Source of the DNA: Treponema sp.
GTDB taxonomy: Bacteria > Spirochaetota > Spirochaetia > Treponematales > Breznakiellaceae
Direction: 5' to 3'
Length of the DNA: 11,292 nt
NCBI GenBank assembly: GCA_031266255.1
Contig: JAISBK010000180.1
Location: forward strand, 1-11,292
The notes under the pieces were generated by a model. That model saw only the letters and a list, made by a program, of their open reading frames with translations, searched no databases and had not been told where the DNA came from. A program made the translations under genes and the position numbers. Each line of letters opens with the position of its first letter. Position 1 is the first letter of the stretch. This document shows, piece after piece, positions 7,608-11,292 of the stretch.

Positions 7608-7636
7608 TTGACAAGTTGCCATAATAGTAGTATATT
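7608..7636 (+). promoter_or_regulatory. Consensus promoter of the toxin-antitoxin module
   Basis: The -35 box is TTGACA (7608-7613, perfect), the spacer is 17 bases, and the -10 box is TATATT (7631-7636). Transcription is predicted to begin at about 7643-7644, on the ATG of the antitoxin, with no recognisable Shine-Dalgarno in between. This promoter also shows that a longer TTG start at 7608 is not real. Confidence 0.7.
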
Positions 7637-7643
7637 AATGAGT

Positions 7644-7874
7644 ATGAAAGCAATGCCTGTAGGCGAACTTAAAACCCATTTTTCAGAAGTCCTTGAAGCA
7701 GTCAAACAAGGAAACCGGATCGGCATATTGTTCGGTAGGACCAAGCGGCCGATTGCCATGATTGTACCCTATGTGGAAGAAAAGGTTATGAACCGGAAGA
7801 TCGGTATTTTGGACGGCAAAATGATCGTAACATTTAGGGATAATTTTGAAATAAAGCCTGAGGAATTGGACTAA
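7644..7874 (+). CDS. Phd/YefM-type antitoxin
   Basis: Antitoxin of a type II toxin-antitoxin pair; it should bind and neutralise the PIN toxin encoded next and repress the shared promoter. From the ATG at 7644 the protein is 76 residues. The N-terminal part matches the Phd/YefM pattern: MPVGELKTHFSEVLEAV, then GNRIGILFGR, then RPIAMIVPY (residues 36-43), a DNA-binding and dimerisation unit. The acidic C-terminus (FEIKPEELD) would be the toxin-binding tail. In-frame ATGs at 7638 and 7653 are alternatives; none has a good Shine-Dalgarno. The ATG at 7644 is preferred because it coincides with the predicted transcript start, implying a leaderless mRNA. The stop is one base before the toxin start. 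Confidence 0.82.
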   Translation: MKAMPVGELKTHFSEVLEAVKQGNRIGILFGRTKRPIAMIVPYVEEKVMNRKIGILDGKMIVTFRDNFEIKPEELD

Positions 7875-7875
7875 T

Positions 7876-8277
7876 ATGAAATTTGTATTAGATACCCGCA
7901 CCTTACTATGGTCTATTGGAAAGAGTGATGCCTTATCACCAGATGCCCAAGAAATCATCAAAGACGGTAACCATGACATACTCATAAGCGCGGTTTCCCT
8001 CTGGGAAATATCCGTAAAATTGCGCCTTGGAACCTTGGTTATAAACTCATTTGAGATCAAGGATATACCCTACTATTGTAAGGAACTAGGCTTTACCTTG
8101 ATTCCCTTAGATCCGCTTGAAGCATTAGAAAGCGCGCACTTGCCTCCCAAAGCCATGCACCAGGATCCCTTTGAGCGGATGCTTCTGTATCAATGTATAA
8201 GAAATAACTATACCTTGATAAGCCCTAATAGGACCCTAAGGTTCTACAAAGAAGACGGATTAAAGTACCTCTGGTAA
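7876..8277 (+). CDS. vapC: PIN-domain toxin, VapC-like ribonuclease
   Basis: Toxin of the pair, a PIN-domain protein of 133 residues, the usual VapC length; VapC proteins cut RNA, often tRNA, using Mg2+ held by acidic residues. Visible motifs are VLDTRTLLW with D6, ISAVSLWEIS with E44, and HQDPFERMLL with D97 and E100. In this family the last motif is normally LxTxD; here it reads LISPNRTL, with asparagine 118 at the expected aspartate. RNase activity could be reduced or could rest on the remaining three acidic residues. GAGGA at 7860-7864, inside the antitoxin gene, is 11 bases upstream of the ATG, and the gap to the antitoxin is one base, so the two are co-transcribed and coupled. It converges on truA. 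Confidence 0.87.
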   Translation: MKFVLDTRTLLWSIGKSDALSPDAQEIIKDGNHDILISAVSLWEISVKLRLGTLVINSFEIKDIPYYCKELGFTLIPLDPLEALESAHLPPKAMHQDPFERMLLYQCIRNNYTLISPNRTLRFYKEDGLKYLW

Positions 8278-8308
8278 GTCAAGTTTTTTTTGCATTACCC
8301 ACGGTAAT
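8266..8308. terminator. Convergent 3' region with T-run and small hairpins
   Basis: On the + strand a small hairpin, TACC-tct-GGTA (8266-8276, overlapping the vapC stop), is followed seven bases later by eight T (8284-8291). A second hairpin, ATTACC-cac-GGTAAT (8294-8308), overlaps the truA stop. The first could serve as a weak terminator for vapC; neither is canonical, because the first stem is short and the second lacks a T-run on its own strand. Confidence 0.3.
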
Positions 8309-9080
8309 AGGCTATATTCCAGAGAAAAAGCCCTTGCGGTGGTATGGTGGGGCCCGCGAGGGTTCGGTCCTTGGAACTGAGGATGGCCTTAAAATCTGCA
8401 GCAGAAAGCCCCTGTTCTTCGGAGCGGAGCAGGGTTCCCAAGATGGAACGGATCATCTTCCATAAGAAGGCATTGGCGGTAATTTCAAAGACCACCCTAT
8501 TCCCCTGGATAAAAAAACACGCGCCGAATAGATACCGGTTTTTGGAAATGCTGGGGTCTCTAGCTTGGGCAAAGAGCGAACAGTCCAACTCTCCCCGGAA
8601 CAGCCGGGCATAGCTGTTCAGCCGGTCTATACGAAGATGACGCCATACTTGGTAGGCGTAGCGCAGTTCTTGGGGAAGCCCAGGTCTGCCGCAGATCAGG
8701 TAGTAACGGTAGGTTCGTGCTTTGGCATCGAAACGGGCATGAAAATCAAAACAGGTTTCCCGGGCCGCTAAGACTCGGACATCCTGGGGCAGGAGACGGT
8801 TAAGGGCAGGAACAAAACGCTCTGGGGGGATTGTCCGTATATGGGTATAAAAATGAGCCACTTGCCCAGCGGCATGAACCCCTGCATCGGTTCTGCCTGA
8901 ACCGGTGATGGCTACCTTTTGCTTATGCAGCCTTTCCAGTGCAGATTCTAGGATCCCTTGTATAGTCCGCTTCCCATCCTGACGCTGCCAACCGGAAAAA
9001 TCCGTGCCGTCATAAGCCAAAACAAGCCGGATATTCCGTTTTCCCCCTCGATCCTGAACTTCACCGGTTCCTGGATTCAT
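8295..9080 (-). CDS. truA: tRNA pseudouridine(38-40) synthase TruA
   Basis: Converts uridines 38-40 in the anticodon stem-loop of tRNAs to pseudouridine in the cytoplasm. The protein is 261 residues, a normal TruA length. It shows LAYDGTDFSGWQRQ near the N-terminus (21-34), QGILESALERL, the catalytic motif GRTDAGVHA with nucleophile D65, then a TYRYYLI block and FLWKMIRSILGTL near the C-terminus, all typical of TruA. The ATG overlaps the stop of the upstream DUF2225 gene by four bases (ATGA), so translation is probably coupled. About 13 residues precede the usual family beginning (NIRLVLAYDG), and no internal start fits better. Confidence 0.96.
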   Translation of the reverse strand: MNPGTGEVQDRGGKRNIRLVLAYDGTDFSGWQRQDGKRTIQGILESALERLHKQKVAITGSGRTDAGVHAAGQVAHFYTHIRTIPPERFVPALNRLLPQDVRVLAARETCFDFHARFDAKARTYRYYLICGRPGLPQELRYAYQVWRHLRIDRLNSYARLFRGELDCSLFAQARDPSISKNRYLFGACFFIQGNRVVFEITANAFLWKMIRSILGTLLRSEEQGLSAADFKAILSSKDRTLAGPTIPPQGLFLWNIAYYRG

Positions 9081-9931
9081 TCATCGGTCTCGTGCAGTTC
9101 TTTGTTAATGTCATTGTAGATTGTCCTTGCGTGCTCTAAAAGAGGGCCCGGTTTAGCTTTAGAAGATTTCCCTAATCCGAAGATCCGGGCAATGATCCGT
9201 TTCGCCTCTCCTAAATAGGCAACCCGCGCGGCAGTATCTTGCCGGGGGCCGTACTTAACGTTTAACAGGGCCGAAAGGTACAGCACCCCTTCATAGGCAT
9301 AATTTTTATCCGTATCAGGACCAAAATTTTTAATCCCTGAAATGGGTTCTGTCCCGTTTTGTTCCCGGTTTACCGCTTCGACATAGAAAAACTGAGCCTT
9401 TTTCTTGAAAAGCACAGCCAGCCAATCATAATGCTCTCCTGGTTTCTTCACATGCAATTCCTCACAAAGCCACGCGGTCCGCAGGCTGGCGATTCCTTGC
9501 TTGAGGGTAGGAGAGACTTCCTTGGAAAAATAATCATAACAATAGGTTACCAGATACAGAGAAGCAGCCCCTGAACACAATCCCCGGTTTTCATGGAAAT
9601 CCACATCGGGAAAGATAAGCGAGGTTTGTGCAATCCGTTTCTGCTGATCTTCCATAACTCTATCCTTAACCGCATCAGGCAAGAGAAAGAAATCCTTATC
9701 CATTGATGCAAACCAACATTGCGGACACACCGTAGCCTGATACACGAGCGGATAGACTTCTCCGTATCGTGCAGAGGGTTCATAGAGCCGATGCAATTCA
9801 TCGGTAATATTTCCTGCAATAAGCCGTCCGCTGCCGGAAAGGAGTTCTTCCCGGTGAAAGACGGTCTCACAAACAGGACAGATCAGTTCGTCTTTGGATA
9901 TGTATGATACTTTTGGCTCGTCAACACCCAT
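9077..9931 (-). CDS. DUF2225 family protein with two CxxC motifs
   Basis: Cytoplasmic protein of 284 residues of the DUF2225 family; its function is unknown. It starts with CPVCETVFHREE (C18, C21), followed by a YGEVYP segment and CPQCWFAS (C69, C72). This spacing of four cysteines is the family signature and probably binds one zinc as a ribbon. The rest is helical, with TPR-like features (KKKAQFFYVEAV, YEGVLYLSALL). The start ATG at 9931 has AAGGTG (9936-9941) four bases upstream. It is the first gene of an operon with truA, which it overlaps by four bases. The pairing suggests a link to RNA metabolism, but that is only guilt by association. Confidence 0.83.
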   Translation of the reverse strand: MGVDEPKVSYISKDELICPVCETVFHREELLSGSGRLIAGNITDELHRLYEPSARYGEVYPLVYQATVCPQCWFASMDKDFFLLPDAVKDRVMEDQQKRIAQTSLIFPDVDFHENRGLCSGAASLYLVTYCYDYFSKEVSPTLKQGIASLRTAWLCEELHVKKPGEHYDWLAVLFKKKAQFFYVEAVNREQNGTEPISGIKNFGPDTDKNYAYEGVLYLSALLNVKYGPRQDTAARVAYLGEAKRIIARIFGLGKSSKAKPGPLLEHARTIYNDINKELHETDE

Positions 9932-9952
9932 AATACACCTTATTTTGGTATA

Positions 9953-9981
9953 AGCATACTAGGTCTTACCAATAGAATCAA
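9953..9981 (-). promoter_or_regulatory. Promoter for the DUF2225-truA operon
   Basis: On the minus strand TTGATT (9976-9981), 17 bases, then TATGCT (9953-9958). Transcription would begin near 9946, leaving a short leader that contains the AAGGTG ribosome-binding site. Confidence 0.45.
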
Positions 9982-10023
9982 CTCAAAGGCTAAGAATAGG
10001 GTGCAACTTCTTTTTCGGGGCAT

Positions 10024-10152
10024 TTAGGCAGCCATGATAAAGTCCCGAACTGAAGCGCCCCACATCCCGCTTTCTTCCTTTGCCTTAAGCGTTACCATCT
10101 CTTGGGCATTGCCCTCATTCCACCTCATCCCCGCCTGTTTGTAGGGGATCAT
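10024..10152 (-). pseudogene. Relic of a transposase C-terminus (42 codons)
   Basis: On the minus strand an ATG at 10152, preceded directly by an in-frame TAA, opens 42 codons ending in TAA. The product runs YKQAGMRW, then AQEMVTLKA, then SGMWGASVRDFIMAA. The pattern G-M-x-W ... A-Q-x-M-x-x-L-x-A ... S-G-x-W resembles the C-terminal tail of DDE transposases such as ISKra4 or ISLre2 (UPF0236) relatives; I am not certain which. The sequence is compositionally coding-like and becomes A+T-rich immediately upstream of 10153, as if the front of the gene had been lost. It is probably the non-functional remnant of an insertion sequence. Confidence 0.4.
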
Positions 10153-10419
10153 TTAAAATAGTAATTGCACGAAAGGCGAAAAATCAAAATAAGTCTATAA
10201 TCCACAAAGAAATAATGGAAAAGCATTACGGTTTTGACTGAGAATAAAAATGCCAAAAAATGGGAGAAAAATGCCAGAAAATGCCAATCGGGCGCTTACC
10301 ATTCAAGACCGTTTAATGTTCTTTAAGTTTTGTATTATATAGACTTATCTAAAGGATTACTTGCAAAAGTGTAAATGGAAATCCGGGAAACAGCCACAAA
10401 GGTGTGGAATTAAAAAATG
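10153..10419. other. A+T-rich non-coding spacer before the IS element
   Basis: No convincing gene is seen here. The stretch is A+T-rich and contains three close copies of AAAATGCCA (10247-10255, 10268-10276 and 10278-10286). Several -10-like TATAAT/TATATA patches are present, for example around 10332-10340, none with a convincing -35 partner. It lies between a transposase relic and an IS1-type element, so it may itself be decayed mobile DNA. Confidence 0.4.
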
Positions 10420-10444
10420 GGTGGTGATCTACAAAGTATGATGG
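10420..10444 (+). repeat. Left terminal inverted repeat of the IS1-type element
   Basis: Twenty-five bases; core GGTGATCTACAAAGTATG. Compared with the right end read on the minus strand, it differs only at positions 3 (T/A) and 11 (T/C). Confidence 0.85.
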
Positions 10445-10486
10445 ATAGAGGAAAGGCAATGAGGACAAAAGATACTACTATAAAGA

Positions 10487-11172
10487 ATGACAATCACCTT
10501 AGATATCACCTGCCCCCATTTAACCCGAAATGGGAAAAAAAACAACCACAAGCAAAATTATCGCTGTAAAGACTGCGGCCGTCAGTTCATCAGCAGCCAT
10601 GAACTAACCTACCGGGGATGCCTCCCCGAGATAGTCAGTCTGGTCAACATCATGCTCGTCCGGGGAATTGGTATACGGGATATCAGTACCGTCCTGAGAA
10701 TTAGCATCACTAAAGTCCTCAAAGTACTCACCTCAGCCGTCTATCACATAAAACCCCGGTTTTCCCCCTATGATTGTCTTGAAATAGACGAGTTTTGGAC
10801 GTATGTAGAAAAAAGAAGGACAACGTATGGCTTATCTATGCGTATCACCGGGAAAGCGGGGAGATCGTAGCGTATGTATGGGGGAAACGGGACATAAGGA
10901 CGGCAGAAAAGCTGAGGAGGAAGATAAAACAACGGGAGATAAGCTATGAGCGGATAGCGACGGACAACTGGGACAGTTTTCTGTCGGTGTTTGGGGAAAA
11001 AGAGCATGAGGTAGGGAAGAAGTATACGGTGGGGATAGCGGGGAATAACTGCCGGATGAGGCAGCGGGTAAGGCGGGTCTTTCGCCGGACCTGTTGTTTT
11101 TCTAAGAAGTTAGTTAATCACGGGAAAGCGTTTGAGATGGCATTCTTTTACATCAACTATGGCTTCGTTTAA
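10487..11172 (+). pseudogene. IS1-family transposase (InsA+InsB), frameshifted and active-site mutated
   Basis: Frame one (10487-10870) encodes the InsA-like zinc finger and helix-turn-helix part and runs to EIDEFWTYVEK, which contains the first catalytic Asp (codon 10787). Frame two (-1, up to the stop at 11170-11172) continues KKDNVWLIYAY, with the second Asp in ATDNWD (codon 10963), and ends FSKKLVNHGKAFEMAFFYINYGFV. Joining them at the run of six A (10809-10814) gives a smooth 228-residue protein, close to IS1 InsAB' (232). The third catalytic residue, Glu in IS1 (RIERHN, 25 residues after the second Asp), is Ala here (GIAGNN, codon 11038-11040 GCG). The N-terminal zinc finger keeps C9, C27 and C30 but lacks the fourth cysteine: CPHLTRNGK replaces a CPxC pattern. 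The start ATG has only a weak ribosome-binding site. Almost certainly inactive. Confidence 0.82.
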
Positions 11173-11175
11173 GAA

Positions 11176-11200
11176 CCATCATACTTTGTGGATCACCTCC
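11176..11200 (-). repeat. Right terminal inverted repeat of the IS1-type element
   Basis: Twenty-five bases beginning three bases after the transposase stop codon; the mirror of the left end, with 23 of 25 positions matching. Confidence 0.85.
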
Positions 11201-11292
11201 TAAAATCTAACCGTTTTTCCCATTTCGGGATAGCTTAGGACTATGAGAGCATAGGTAAAAACTTGAGTTAATACAGAACGATGTGCGGGATC

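Larger units (their letters stand above)
10420..11200 (+). mobile_element. IS1-family insertion sequence, decayed
   Basis: A 781-bp element, close to the 768 bp of IS1. The 25-bp terminal inverted repeats match at 23 of 25 positions; the ends read GGTGATC near the tips, as in IS1. Between them is one IS1-type transposase gene split into two overlapping frames. I see no clear 8-9 bp target duplication: the left flank ends TAAAAAATG and the right flank begins TAAAATCTA. Together with the damaged transposase this suggests an old, immobile copy. Confidence 0.82.

Noticed and set aside
7320..7622. A 100-codon minus-strand ORF across the three-armed repeat
   Set aside because: It has no ribosome-binding site, shows no recognisable domain, is simply the open frame of a G+C-rich repeat, and overlaps the end of the TraB-family gene and the toxin-antitoxin promoter.
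7608..7643. TTG start at 7608 giving a longer antitoxin
   Set aside because: The TTG is the first part of the -35 box TTGACA; the family-like sequence begins only at the ATGs from 7638 onward.
8281..8308. Strong intrinsic terminator between vapC and truA
   Set aside because: The T-run precedes the better hairpin on the + strand and appears as an A-run after it on the - strand; only a weak four-base-pair stem lies in the correct order.

Overview
The window reads as ordinary chromosome of a diderm bacterium, most likely a spirochaete of the Treponema type. That placement is an inference from the gene set (an MCE/Mla transporter, a TruA/DUF2225 pair, a secreted TPR protein) and the base composition; no ribosomal RNA or other phylogenetic marker is present.

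Layout. Bases 1-2613 (+) hold an mlaE-mlaF-mlaD cluster: permease, ATPase and MCE substrate-binding subunit of an ABC transporter that moves lipids between the membranes. It meets head-on a 602-residue membrane-anchored protein of unknown function (2642-4450, -), which is driven by a near-consensus promoter at 4490-4519. Diverging from it is a pair on the + strand: a secreted TPR-repeat protein (4675-6102) and a TraB/PrgY-family membrane protein (6144-7334).

Bases 7334-7578 hold a G+C-rich, strongly folded repeat made of three related arms (A forward, B inverted, C forward and partial). It starts on the last base of the traB stop codon. About 30 bases beyond arm C lies a consensus promoter, then a two-gene type II toxin-antitoxin module (Phd/YefM-type antitoxin 7644-7874; PIN-domain toxin 7876-8277) that appears to be leaderless. 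Converging on it is a two-gene operon on the - strand: a DUF2225 zinc-ribbon-like protein (9077-9931) and the tRNA pseudouridine synthase truA (8295-9080), coupled by a 4-base overlap.

The right end is decayed mobile DNA: a 42-codon transposase-like C-terminal relic (10024-10152, -), an A+T-rich spacer, and an IS1-family element (10420-11200) with matching 25-bp ends. Its transposase is frameshifted, has a reduced zinc finger, and has alanine where the catalytic glutamate should be.

No clearly new multi-gene system is evident. The signals most worth a second look are the three-armed repeat, the leaderless toxin-antitoxin promoter, the PIN toxin lacking its last acidic residue, the IS1 copy with a point-mutated active site, and the palindrome between mlaE and mlaF.
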